Counted from the first letter of the stretch, positions 42,271 through 50,791 are shown. The stretch is 64,000 bases of DNA from Kribbella sp. ALI-6-A (GCF_001984195.1 NZ_MTQN01000012.1:2232001-2296000), one strand, 5' to 3'. Notes: generated from the sequence alone by a model not told the origin. Numbers and translations are program-made.

Positions 42271-44487
42271 ATGCAGCAGCTCGACGTCCACACCGATCTG
42301 ACCGTCGTCGGCGGTGGTCTCGCCGGAGTCTGCGCCGCGATCGGCGCCGCCCGGCAGGGCTGCACGGTCGCCCTGGTGCAGAACCGACCCGTGCTCGGCG
42401 GCAACTCCTCGAGCGAGATCCGGGTCTGGGTCTGCGGCGCGACCGCGCACGGTGTCCAGCACTTCGCCCGGGAGACCGGGATCATGGGCGAGCTGTTCGT
42501 CGAGAACCAGTACCGCAATCCCGAGGGCAACCCGTACTACTGGGACCTGGTCGTGCTGGAGGCCGTCAAGGCCGAGCCGAACATCCGGCTGTTCCTCAAC
42601 ACCGACGTCCGCACGGTCGCCGCCGACGACGGCGAGATCCGCTCGGTGACCGGCTGGCAGATGGGCTCGGAGAAGGAGATCACCTTCCACAGCCCGGCCT
42701 ACGCCGACTGCTCCGGCGACGGACTGATCGGTTTCCTGGCCGGCGCCGAGTTCATGACCGGGCGCGAGCCGCGCTCGGCGTACGGCGAATCGTGGGCGCC
42801 GGAGGTGCCGGACGGCAACACGCTCGGCAGCACGATCCTCTTCTACACCAAGGACGCCGGGGAGCCGGTCCGGTTCGTGCCGCCGTCGTTCGCGAAGGAC
42901 ATCAGCACCACCTCGATCCCGGAGCGGCGGATCATCCGGACCGACGCGTACGGGTGCGCGTACTGGTGGATCGAGTGGGGCGGTGAGCTCGACGTCGTCG
43001 ACGACAACGAGCGGATCCGCGACGAGCTCCAGGCGGCGGTCTACGGGATCTGGGACCACATCAAGAACTCGGGCCGCTTCGACGCGGACCGTCTGACGCT
43101 GGAGTGGATCGGCGCGGTGCCGGGCAAGCGGGAGTACCGGCGGTTCGTCGGCGACCACGTCCTCACCCAGCACGACGTGCTCGGGCAGACCGAGTTCGAC
43201 GACCGGGTGGCCTTCGGGGGCTGGTCGATCGACCTGCATCCGCCGGGCGGCATGTACGCCACTGAGCGCGGGTCGAAGCACTGGCACCCGGACGGGAACT
43301 ACCACATTCCGTTGCGCACGCTGTACTCCCGCAACGTCCGCAACCTGTGGATGGCCGGGCGGAACATCTCCGCCACCCACGTCGCCTTCGGCACCACGCG
43401 GGTGATGGCGACCTGCGCCGTACTCGGTGAGGCGGCGGGCACCGCGGCCGCTGTTGCCTTGAGCAATGGGTTGACGCCGCGGGAGCTGGCCACCGAGAGG
43501 TTCGACCTGGTCCGCCACGCACTGCAGCGGGCTGACGCGTCGGTCCTCGGCGTTGTGGACTCCGATCCCGCCAACCTGGCGTTGACCGCGTCGGCGACCG
43601 CCTCGTCGACGCTGCGCCGCCTCGCGGTCGAGGTGTCGGACGGGACCCTTTCGCTGGCCTCGGATGTCGCGATGGTGCTTCCGGTCGATCCTGCGCTGGA
43701 CGGGCTGGAACTGCTGGTCGACGCCACCGAGGCGACGTCGTTGGCGGTCGAGCTGCACGATCCCTTGAAGCCTCAGAACTACTTGCCGCTGGCTCGGCTC
43801 GCCGGGTGTGACGTCGAGCTGCCTGCTGGTGAGAAGCGCTGGGTCTCCGTGCCGCTGTCCTGGCGACCTGAGCAGCCCGGAAATGTCCTGGTCGTGCTGA
43901 AGGCGAATCCTGCGGTGTCGGTGCATACCTCGGCTACCGCGCTGCCCGGGACGATCTGCTTCGCGCATCGCGAGCCCGACCCGGACGAGCGGTACACCGA
44001 GCAGTTTCGCTCGTGGAAGCACATCCTTCCGCGCGGAGGTCTGTGCTACCGGGTCGGTGGCGACACTTCGGCGTACTCGCCGTCGCAGGTGGTCGGCGGC
44101 TATTCGCGTCCGTACGGCGGGCCGAACCTTTGGTGCTCCGAGGACCTGGCTTGGGATCCGGCGCCTCGGCTCGAGGTGAGGTGGCCCGAGCCGGTCGAGG
44201 TCGGGGAGGTTGTTGTCATCCTGGACGACGATGTCGAGGAGGATCTGATCAACCTGCATCACCATCGGACGCCGTACGAGGTGTTGCCTACGCTGCTGCG
44301 GGACTACCAGCTGGAGGGCCGGACCGCGGACGGTGAGTGGCAGCACGTCGCTACTGTCGAGGCGAATCGTCGTCGTCGGCAGGTGCACCGGTTGGCCCGG
44401 CCCGCGTTGCTGAGTGCGCTTCGTCTCACGGTGACCGCCACCAATGGGGCACGCCGGGCTCACGTGGTTTCCCTTCGCGCGTACTAG
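42271..44487 (+). CDS. FAD-dependent oxidoreductase (FAD_oxidored family) with C-terminal beta domains
   Basis: The product has 738 residues. The N-terminal dinucleotide fold has TVVGGGLAGVCAAIGAARQG (G14, G16, G19) then VLGGNSSSEIRVWVCGA, the signature of the FAD_oxidored group. FAD contacts return in ADCSGDGLIGFLAGAEF and NLWMAGRNISATHVAFGTTR. After ~residue 440 come two beta domains, the last resembling a discoidin/F5-8-type carbohydrate-binding fold. Members sit in sugar-uptake clusters and are thought to oxidise a sugar or polyol. No signal peptide, so it acts inside the cell. It ends the cluster. Confidence 0.82.
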   Translation: MQQLDVHTDLTVVGGGLAGVCAAIGAARQGCTVALVQNRPVLGGNSSSEIRVWVCGATAHGVQHFARETGIMGELFVENQYRNPEGNPYYWDLVVLEAVKAEPNIRLFLNTDVRTVAADDGEIRSVTGWQMGSEKEITFHSPAYADCSGDGLIGFLAGAEFMTGREPRSAYGESWAPEVPDGNTLGSTILFYTKDAGEPVRFVPPSFAKDISTTSIPERRIIRTDAYGCAYWWIEWGGELDVVDDNERIRDELQAAVYGIWDHIKNSGRFDADRLTLEWIGAVPGKREYRRFVGDHVLTQHDVLGQTEFDDRVAFGGWSIDLHPPGGMYATERGSKHWHPDGNYHIPLRTLYSRNVRNLWMAGRNISATHVAFGTTRVMATCAVLGEAAGTAAAVALSNGLTPRELATERFDLVRHALQRADASVLGVVDSDPANLALTASATASSTLRRLAVEVSDGTLSLASDVAMVLPVDPALDGLELLVDATEATSLAVELHDPLKPQNYLPLARLAGCDVELPAGEKRWVSVPLSWRPEQPGNVLVVLKANPAVSVHTSATALPGTICFAHREPDPDERYTEQFRSWKHILPRGGLCYRVGGDTSAYSPSQVVGGYSRPYGGPNLWCSEDLAWDPAPRLEVRWPEPVEVGEVVVILDDDVEEDLINLHHHRTPYEVLPTLLRDYQLEGRTADGEWQHVATVEANRRRRQVHRLARPALLSALRLTVTATNGARRAHVVSLRAY

Positions 44488-44542
44488 TCGGGACGCGTGT
44501 TCGTCAGGGAGGCGCGCGTTCGTCGGGGAAGGAGTGCCGCGG

Positions 44543-45889
44543 TCAGGCCGATTTGCTGGCGGGGGCGGCGCGCCGGCGGCGGGAGCGGCGGCGTGGGGCG
44601 GCCTTGCGGATGAACTCGCGGGCGGCGACCTGGATCTCGGCGGCGGCCGGTTCGCTGGTGTAGCGCTCGGTGCGGGTCATCGCGCCGACCTCGCTCATCC
44701 GGTGAATCAGCGGCCGGACCCGGAACTCGGCCGGAGTTTCGATGACGCTGGTCAGGGCCGTCAGGGCGCCGTCCAGCTGGCCGAGTTCCAGGTGGGCCTT
44801 GACCTGCTGGAGGCGGACCATCCGCTCCGCGCCCGGGTTGCGGTGGGCGGGCGGGGACTGCTCGAACTCGGCCATGCTGTGCTCGGCGTGCTCGAGGGTC
44901 TTGCCGGCCCGGCCGAGCGCGAGGTGGGCGTCGGACCACAGGCCCTCCGCGCGGGGCGGCGTACAGAGCAAGGGGCCGGCCAGCTCGTACTCGCCGTACC
45001 GCTCGGGCATGCGCTGGGCTGCGGTCAGCGCGGTCCGGGCTTGGTCGATCCGGCCGGTGCGGGCCAGATCGACGGCCAGGGCGCTGGCCAGGAACAGCCG
45101 CGACGAGCCGGTCGCGTACTGCAGCCCGGACTCGGCGTACTCGGCGGCGCGGGAGAAGTCGTCCTGCCAGAACGCGGCGGTGTGCTGGGTGGCGCGCACC
45201 CAGGCCCGCAGGTCGGCGTGGTCGGCCGCCTCGGCGCAGGCCCACGCCGTACGGGTGTGGTTCTCGGCGAGATCGGGGCGGCCGAGGTCGACCGACATCC
45301 AGCCGAGCATGATCAACGCCCAGCCGGCCGCGGTGTAGAGCTCCCGGCTCTGCCCCGGCGACTGCCGCCCGGTCAGCAGCCGGAAGGCCCGGTCGCGCAC
45401 CGACCGGCTGCGCAGGAACAGGTCCTTGGTCGGCATCCGCAGGTACTCCTGGCAGACCCGGTGGATGTCGGCGTGCAGCTGTTCGACGGTGAGGTCACCG
45501 ACATTCGACTCCTCGGCGACGCTCAGCATGGTGGCCGACTCGTCGCCGGCCTCGACCAGCACCTGCTCCAGCCCGAGCACCGCGGACGCACTCAGGTCGA
45601 GCTCGGCCGGCCCGCTCCGGCCGCCGGGGGAGAAGCCCAGCTCGTTGTCCGTGGCAACCTTCAGCACGTGTCGCAGCCCGGACCGGTAGGCCGCGCCCGG
45701 CCAGCGCACGACGCCGCGCTCCAGCTTCGCGATGTAGTGCCCGTCCAGGTCGTACTCGACCCCGGTGGTTTCCCACAGCCACGCACAGACCGCCTCCGCG
45801 AGCTCGGCCCTGGACATGTGCTCGCCCGGCGCGCGCCGCGACGGCGTCCGCTCGCGGGCATCCCGCAACAACCCGTTCACCTCCGACAT
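44543..45889 (-). CDS. XRE-type regulator with TPR-like sensor region
   Basis: The product has 448 residues from the ATG at 45889. The first ~75 residues are a degenerate HTH (SRAELAEAVCAWLWETTGVE, then HYIAKLERGVVRWPG) as in the large actinomycete family of XRE regulators with C-terminal helical repeats. Residues ~170-400 are TPR-like (AAGWALIMLGWMSVDLGRPD, DFSRAAEYAESGLQYA, AHLALGRAGKTLEHAEHSMA). The tail is Arg/Lys-rich (PRRRSRRRR). Related proteins control development and antibiotic production by binding a partner protein or peptide. Target unknown. Confidence 0.82.
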   Translation of the reverse strand: MSEVNGLLRDARERTPSRRAPGEHMSRAELAEAVCAWLWETTGVEYDLDGHYIAKLERGVVRWPGAAYRSGLRHVLKVATDNELGFSPGGRSGPAELDLSASAVLGLEQVLVEAGDESATMLSVAEESNVGDLTVEQLHADIHRVCQEYLRMPTKDLFLRSRSVRDRAFRLLTGRQSPGQSRELYTAAGWALIMLGWMSVDLGRPDLAENHTRTAWACAEAADHADLRAWVRATQHTAAFWQDDFSRAAEYAESGLQYATGSSRLFLASALAVDLARTGRIDQARTALTAAQRMPERYGEYELAGPLLCTPPRAEGLWSDAHLALGRAGKTLEHAEHSMAEFEQSPPAHRNPGAERMVRLQQVKAHLELGQLDGALTALTSVIETPAEFRVRPLIHRMSEVGAMTRTERYTSEPAAAEIQVAAREFIRKAAPRRRSRRRRAAPASKSA

Positions 45890-45998
45890 GTCCGTCACTG
45901 TAGGAGTGCGAACACGCGCGGTGACCACGAAAACCGCCGCTGTGGATGAACTGCCCCGTGATGCCCCGAGATGCCCCACTGATCTGCCCCACGCAGGG

Positions 45999-46517
45999 TC
46001 AGCGGCCGCGCTTCCACCACGGTTTCGGCTGCTTGGGGACGGCGGCCAGCCAGCTGGACGGGATCTGCCAGCGCTTGGCCTCCAGGGTCGCGAAGTACTG
46101 GTCTTTCAGGCTCTCCGGCAGCCAGTACGTCGCGCGCTGGTGGTTGACGACCTCGAAGTACGTCGTACTGCGGGATCGGGCCCAGACCGTTGCCGCCGAC
46201 GAGCAGTAGGCGAGCCGGGTGTAGTCCCAGCGGGCCTGGTCGTCGTCCACGTTGAAGCGTCGTTCGTGCACCGTGAACGGGCCCCACTTGTCCGGCGGCC
46301 GTCGCCCGGACTCCTCGATCAGGCCCTGGACCAGCGCCCGGTCGTCGGTCATCTCGTCCGGCAGCACCAACCGCCGCGGATCGAGCACCGCCTCGACACC
46401 CCACGGCCCCGCCACCTGGAGGAACGTCTCCAGCAACGCGAACCCGACCTCGGCCCGCTCGAACCCGTTCAACTCGGCCCGCAACGTGGTGACCGCTTCC
46501 TCCGGCACGCTTCCCAC
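45999..46517 (-). CDS. Hypothetical protein
   Basis: The product has 172 residues from a GTG at 46517. It is soluble, with a conserved-looking centre (RRPPDKWGPFTVHERRFNVD, then TRLAYCSSAATVWARSRSTT) and a basic end with many Trp and Pro (PKPWWKRGR). I do not recognise the family. It is divergent from the gene at 46544 with 26 bases between them, and both seem to be paired small cytoplasmic proteins. Confidence 0.6.
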   Translation of the reverse strand: MGSVPEEAVTTLRAELNGFERAEVGFALLETFLQVAGPWGVEAVLDPRRLVLPDEMTDDRALVQGLIEESGRRPPDKWGPFTVHERRFNVDDDQARWDYTRLAYCSSAATVWARSRSTTYFEVVNHQRATYWLPESLKDQYFATLEAKRWQIPSSWLAAVPKQPKPWWKRGR

Positions 46518-46543
46518 CCTAGCGGGCTGGGTACCGCGTGGTC

Positions 46544-46996
46544 ATGAACGACGACGCACAGGCATCCCCCCGGCCGCGGCCCGAAGGAGTCGACGACGAC
46601 GCGACGGTACTGGCGGTCGGCCGGCTCACCCACGCCCTCGAAACGGTGAACCGCGCCCGCGGCTACCTGTACGGCTTCCACGAGTTGACTGGCCGCGCAG
46701 ACAACGAGTTGGACGACGTCGTCCAGCGCTTCCGCGACGCCGGCCACGACGAGTTCGCGGACAAGATCGAACGCGAACTGCTCGGCCGCAACGTGATCGA
46801 CAACCGCTGGACCTTCCAGATCGTCGACGACTACGAGACCGGCTACTACGCGTTGTTCACCGAGTTGGAGCAGAAGGCCCGCGACGAGTTCTGCGGCGGC
46901 GTCCGCCACCTCCGCGAAGCCGAAATGAAACGCGACCGCCGAACCCCCGGCCTCCCGGGCCACGAGCTGAAACCGGACCGCGACCACCCGAAATAA
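46544..46996 (+). CDS. Hypothetical helical protein
   Basis: The product has 150 residues from the ATG at 46544 (an ATG two codons earlier is possible). It is highly charged and mostly helical: LTHALETVNRARGYLYGFHE, DDVVQRFRDAGHDEFADKIE, YALFTELEQKARDEFCGGVR. No signal or membrane segment. The pattern resembles small actinobacterial proteins of unknown function; no enzymatic motif. It is divergent from 46517 and next to the gene-debris region. Confidence 0.65.
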   Translation: MNDDAQASPRPRPEGVDDDATVLAVGRLTHALETVNRARGYLYGFHELTGRADNELDDVVQRFRDAGHDEFADKIERELLGRNVIDNRWTFQIVDDYETGYYALFTELEQKARDEFCGGVRHLREAEMKRDRRTPGLPGHELKPDRDHPK

Positions 46997-47104
46997 GCTG
47001 CCCGAGCAGCACGATTCTGAGGCGTGCGCGGTTGGCGGGGCAGACCGGGGCACGCACCTTGGGCGCACCCAATCCCTGCCCCGCTGACCACTGATTCCGA
47101 CCGG

Positions 47105-47166
47105 CCGCCATCGCGACCGGCGAGTCGGCGAGCGCGTAGCCGATGGTCTGCGGGCTCTGGTTCATG
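47105..47166 (-). pseudogene. Epoxide hydrolase fragment
   Basis: The minus strand from 47166 encodes MNQSPQTIGYALADSPVAMA. The segment PQT(I/L)xYALxDSPV is characteristic of the epoxide-hydrolase alpha/beta fold family. The reading is not part of any long coding frame with the rest of the enzyme, so it is a remnant about 20 codons long. Confidence 0.6.
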
Positions 47167-47413
47167 AACCGGCGGCCGGGGCAGCATCCTCGGCAGGAGC
47201 GCGTTGCCCACGCTGGTGCTGACCACGTCCGCATCGGCGCGCACGGGTGGGGCGCGGCCGGTCCGGTTCCAGCGGCGTGCTCGGGACCGGCGTGGCGTCG
47301 GGCGCGCCGGTGATCGACGCTCGCCGTTCGCGCTCGCCCTTTCGCGCTCGCCCTTTCGTGCTTGCCTTTGGCGACGGCAGGCGCGCTGGTTCGGGCCGTA
47401 GGCCGACGAAGCC

Positions 47414-47511
47414 GACCTGCATCACCGATCAACCTGCGCCCGCCTGGCCAGACCGAGCGGGTGTACGCCTGCGGAGGCGAGTTGCAGGAGCGTTGGTCGG
47501 TGGTGCAGATT
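47414..47511 (+). repeat. 98-bp structured element, copy 1
   Basis: Two 20-base arms (47414-47433 and 47492-47511) enclose exactly 58 bases. Seventeen of the inner pairs are contiguous, with G-U at the 5th and 12th pair from the inner end. Inside are CCTGC/GCAGG, CCCGC/GCGGG and the hairpin CGCCT GCGG AGGCG. The 8-bp array starts one base after the right arm. Confidence 0.75.
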
Positions 47512-47512
47512 C

Positions 47513-47656
47513 GCCCGGAAGCCCGGAAGCCCGGAAGCCCGGAAGCCCGGAAGCCCGGAAGCCCGCAAGCCCGCAAGCCCGCAAGCCCGCAAGCCCGCAA
47601 GCCCGCAAGCCCGCAAGCCCGCAAGCCCGCAAGCCCGCAAGCCCGCAAGCCCGCAA
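47513..47656 (+). repeat. 8-bp tandem array: 6 x GCCCGGAA then 12 x GCCCGCAA
   Basis: Eighteen perfect 8-bp units in a row, 144 bp, with one clean switch from GGAA to GCAA at 47561. Since 8 is not a multiple of 3, it changes reading frame with each unit and is not a coding repeat. It begins one base after the right arm of element copy 1. Confidence 0.97.
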
Positions 47657-47823
47657 GCCCCGTGCGTCCGCCCGACGACTCGCCGGACACCCGCAGGTCG
47701 GCTGGCTTGTCCGCTGCTCACCGGTCGCCGCCCACCGGCCGGTCGCCCGGCGTACGTCCATCTCGACCAGGACAGGTTCACATCCGGACGCAGATCGTCC
47801 GAATTGGGCTCTACAGTGCCGAT

Positions 47824-48999
47824 ATGACCGAGCTCGGAACGGATTGGCGGGTCGTCGACGGCGTTGCGACGGCATGGTTCGACGCGCCTTCGCTGATCGA
47901 GGGGGCTGCGCTGGCCGGGCGGATCGTGGAGCTGTCGGCCGACACCTTGCTCGACCTGCGCGCGACAGGCCTGCGGGTGCGCCTCGACTCGGTCGAGCAC
48001 GCCGAGGCGGTGTCGGCAGCGGCGCGGGATCTCGGGCTGGCCGCGAATCCTGCCGCTCTGCAGCAGCTGAGCGTGGTGTTCGAGTCCACGAACCCGTCTG
48101 AGGTGAGGCAGTTCTGGCAGCGGGTGCTCGACTACGTACCTGAGGAGGACGGCGGTTTGGCGGATCCGTTGCGGCGCGACCCCGCGCTACGGATCCGGCA
48201 GTCGACCGAGTCACGGCCGTTGCGAAACCGCATCCACCTCGACGTGGTGCGGCCGGCCGCGGCGGTCGAGCAGTTGGGTCTCGGTGAGCCGTCCGGACCG
48301 TACGGGGTCTGCCACTCCGACCCGGACGGCAACGACGTCGACTTGGTGCCGGGCGGGGCGCTTGGCGAGAGGGCTGGGACGGACGACTGGCAGGCGGTGT
48401 TCAGCGCGATGGTGTGCTACCGCGTGGGAACGCCGACGCAGCAGCGCGACCTGGCCGCCGCAGCAGCGGCACTGGCCGACGACATGGGCTTTCCGCTGCT
48501 GGTCGACCTGCGCCCCGGGCTGGTGATCATCGACAGCGGCAAGGACCAGTGGGAGAAGGATGCCCACGGCCTCGACCTCGACTTCACCGACCTCGCCGAA
48601 AACCTCCAGACCGCCGCCCGCGACCTCGGGGCAACTGTTGATCTGGGGCTCCCGCGCTTCACTCAACTGTTCCTCGACGCCGCCGATGTCGCCGCGGTCC
48701 GCGAGTTCTGGCTCGCCGCACTCGGCTACACCCCCGACCGACGAACCGGCGCCAGCGACATCCACGATCCGCGGCGGTTGAACCCGGTGCTGCTGTTCCA
48801 ACAGCTCGACGCCTCGGACACGGAACGACGTCGCCAGCGCAACCGCATCCACTTCGAACTCGCCGTGCCGGCGGACCTCGCGCAGGCGCGCGTCACCACG
48901 ACCGTCGCAGCAGGCGGCCGGCTTCTTGACGAGGCGGAAAATCGCTGGCGGATCGCCGACCCCGAAGGCAACGAAATGGTGATCGTCAGTGGGGGATGA
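47824..48999 (+). CDS. Fusion of PCD-like domain and two glyoxalase-like (VOC) domains
   Basis: The product has 391 residues from the ATG at 47824; a 462-base upstream extension runs through the 8-bp array and is rejected. Residues 1-~80 resemble pterin-4a-carbinolamine dehydratase (WRVVDGVATAWFDAPSLIEG, then AEAVSAAARDLGLAANPAAL), but the paired catalytic His of that family is absent. Residues ~85-200 and ~290-391 are glyoxalase-like halves (LSVVFESTNPSEVRQFWQRV, NRIHLDVVRP; FLDAADVAAVREFWLAALGY, NRIHFELAVP). The middle ~200-285 looks like another PCD-like unit. Probably cytoplasmic, binding a small molecule. It is an island in gene-poor DNA. Confidence 0.8.
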   Translation: MTELGTDWRVVDGVATAWFDAPSLIEGAALAGRIVELSADTLLDLRATGLRVRLDSVEHAEAVSAAARDLGLAANPAALQQLSVVFESTNPSEVRQFWQRVLDYVPEEDGGLADPLRRDPALRIRQSTESRPLRNRIHLDVVRPAAAVEQLGLGEPSGPYGVCHSDPDGNDVDLVPGGALGERAGTDDWQAVFSAMVCYRVGTPTQQRDLAAAAAALADDMGFPLLVDLRPGLVIIDSGKDQWEKDAHGLDLDFTDLAENLQTAARDLGATVDLGLPRFTQLFLDAADVAAVREFWLAALGYTPDRRTGASDIHDPRRLNPVLLFQQLDASDTERRRQRNRIHFELAVPADLAQARVTTTVAAGGRLLDEAENRWRIADPEGNEMVIVSGG

Positions 49000-49421
49000 G
49001 CGCGCGTCCGCTGAGCTCCACGCTCGGCGGTTTCCCGTCAACGAGCGGATCTCCCGCCGCACTCGGCACCGAACACGCACGCGACCTGAAGGACAAGCAC
49101 GCCAAGCTTGAACGCCAGGGACCGCGCGCCGGTCAACGACGGTGATGGTGCCGGCCGACGACTCGGCTCGGGGGAAGCCACCGCTGCCGCCGCGGTCGAC
49201 AGCGGCGCGTAGACAGCAGCTTGGGAAACCTGGTGATGCAGCAGCAGGCTCAAGAGGCTGACCCGGCTGCTGGACGGGTCGGGCTCGGCCGGTTGCTCCG
49301 GCATCGCCGTCTTCGGCACCAGGCCGGTCGCGTCCCACTCGGCCAACCCCTAGCCACCCGGCCGACAGGTCGTCGCAGACAAGCCGTCGCCGGCCGGCCT
49401 CGTGCGTCGTCGGAGCCGGGC

Positions 49422-49463
49422 ATGATCGGGATCTTCGACCGCTCGCACTACGAGGACGGGCTG
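49422..49463 (+). pseudogene. PPK2 (polyphosphate kinase 2) fragment
   Basis: The plus strand from 49422 reads MIGIFDRSHYEDGLG. The IGIF(N/D)RSHYED motif is the core of the PPK2 family. Upstream and downstream frames do not carry the rest of the enzyme (Walker-type GRDAAGKG is missing), so this is a remnant about 14 codons long. Confidence 0.65.
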
Positions 49464-49498
49464 GGAAACGCGCCACCACATCGCACAGCCGATGCGCG

Positions 49499-49596
49499 GA
49501 CGTGCACCACTCACCAACCGGCGCCAGCACGAGTCGAGCCAGTCGTCCCCCGCCTGAGCAGATGTGTTGGCGGACGGTTGATGAGTGCTGCACGTC
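49499..49596 (+). repeat. 98-bp structured element, copy 3
   Basis: Arms 49499-49518 and 49577-49596 enclose 58 bases; 18 of 20 pairs match and the stem extends two more pairs outward (49497/49598). The mismatches are at the 5th and 12th pair from the inner end, the same places as in the other copies. A GCTCGCCCGGCA stretch follows one base after the right arm. Confidence 0.75.
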
Positions 49597-49676
49597 CGCT
49601 CGCCCGGCAACAGCGAGTCAACCCGGTCGACTGCGCTGCCGTCGGTGCGCACCCGTCACGTCTTGCTTGGTTGGCC

Positions 49677-49774
49677 GACCTCCACCACCGAGCAACCTGC
49701 GCCCACTTGGCTGCACCGAGTCGGTGTGCGCCTGCCGAGGTGCGCCGGATGCCAGTTGGTCGGTGCTGGAGGTC
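49677..49774 (+). repeat. 98-bp structured element, copy 2
   Basis: Arms 49677-49696 and 49755-49774 enclose 58 bases; 18 of 20 pairs match, with mismatches at the 5th and 12th pair from the inner end. Inside, GCGCCT GCCG AGGTGC mirrors the internal hairpin of copy 1. A GCCCGNNN array starts one base after the right arm, as in copy 1. Confidence 0.75.
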
Positions 49775-49775
49775 C

Positions 49776-49806
49776 GCCCGCTCGCCCGCTGCCCGCTCGC
49801 CCGAGC
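49776..49806 (+). repeat. Short GCCCGNNN array after element copy 2
   Basis: GCCCGCTC, GCCCGCT (7 bases), GCCCGCTC, GCCCGAGC in a row, with the same offset from the 98-bp element as the long array at 47513. Confidence 0.7.
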
Positions 49807-50188
49807 GCCGAGCCGGCTGACCGGGCCGACTCATGCGCCGCTGCCCGCTCCCCGCTCGCCCGCGCCCCTCTCGCGCTCGTCCCAACGCGGCCGGTCTCCA
49901 CCGCACTGGTACGCGAACAAGTCAGGCGGCCGCGGACCGGCTGTTCCTGATCCCGTTGCGTAGGTGCACCGCGTCAGAGAACGTGTCGCTCAGCACCTCA
50001 ACCGCCGCAGGAGCGCGACGTCGTCCGTCCGCCAATCGCCAGCATGGTGCCGAAGACCTTTCGGCCGGCTGCCCGTGGTCAACCGCGAGGTGCCGGCAAC
50101 CGCCGTGGAGGTGTCCGGGACGACGTAGGTGGCGAGGGAGGCCGGGCTCAACCCGGAGGGTGTACGCGGTCGTCATCGACGCGGCCCT

Positions 50189-50265
50189 CCCGGCCACGCC
50201 GCTATCCCAGCCACGCTGCCATCCCGGCCACGCTGCCATTCCGGCCACGCCGCTATCCCGGCAAC
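50189..50265 (+). repeat. 17-bp tandem minisatellite
   Basis: Four near-identical 17-bp units of (C/T)CC(G/A)GCCACGC(C/T)GC(T/C)AT at 50189, 50206, 50223 and 50240, followed by a partial one. Confidence 0.85.
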
Positions 50266-50323
50266 GGAGCGACACCTCTCGTCGGCCGCTCGACCGAGAT
50301 GGCCGCCCGGCTAGCTCGACCAT

Positions 50324-50434
50324 CCCGACACCCGCGGCTATCCCGGCATTCGCCGCTATCCCGGGCCATCGGGGCACACGCGGCCATCCGGGCACACGCG
50401 GCCATCCGGGGAAACCCGGCCATCCGGCAACGCG
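50324..50434 (+). repeat. 18-bp degenerate tandem repeats
   Basis: Units of about 18 bp with the core CCGG(n)7CGCGGC(T/C)AT, five to six in a row, related to the 17-bp array upstream. Not coding. Confidence 0.7.
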
Positions 50435-50760
50435 GTCGGAGAGGTGGTCAGCGTCGGCGCCGGCGACCTGGCCTACATCGGCAACCTGCTGGAGATGGTG
50501 GCCCGGGCGGGCCACGGCGGGCACCCGTACGTTGTACGCGCCTGTCCTCCCGCCAAACGCGGCTGTCCCGGCACGCCGCCCGACCAGCAACGAGCCCGCC
50601 GGGGCAAGCGGGCGGGCCGAATCGGATGTGCGGGCTCGGCAATTCGACCGCCGACCGAGAACCCTCTCCGACGACGGCCGGACGGCGTTCGCGACGGTGC
50701 GGACCTGATTGGGGAACGTCCGGATGGCTGAACTCGCGGTGGGGCTCGCCTGACAACCTG

Positions 50761-50791
50761 GACCCGCCCGCTGGAACTGCGCGGGCGGGTC
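50761..50791 (-). terminator. Hairpin after the trpB2 gene
   Basis: GACCCGCCCGC (50761-50771) pairs perfectly with GCGGGCGGGTC (50781-50791), 10 bases beyond the trpB2 stop. No T-run. Confidence 0.6.

Larger units (their letters stand above)
46997..47823. other. Gene-free debris region, left part
   Basis: No intact gene. It holds a nested hairpin at 47035-47084 (GCGGGGCAG with CTGCCCCGC, enclosing TTGGG CGCA CCCAA), an epoxide-hydrolase fragment (47105-47166), a CGCTCGCCCTTT repeat (about 47320-47370), copy 1 of the 98-bp element, and the 8-bp array. The start of the next gene at 47824 follows TACAGT by 6 bases. Confidence 0.7.

Noticed and set aside
47513..47656. CRISPR array
   Set aside because: The 8-bp units abut with no spacers, and no cas gene is present.
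47362..47823. N-terminal extension of the PCD-VOC protein through the repeat array
   Set aside because: The array changes frame every unit and encodes a low-complexity Arg/Pro/Ala/Lys run; the ATG at 47824 has a -10 box at leaderless distance.
49038..50740. Several 100-290 residue frames on both strands in the debris island
   Set aside because: Arg/Pro/Ala-rich, overlapping in many frames, without start signals or family motifs apart from the short PPK2 piece.
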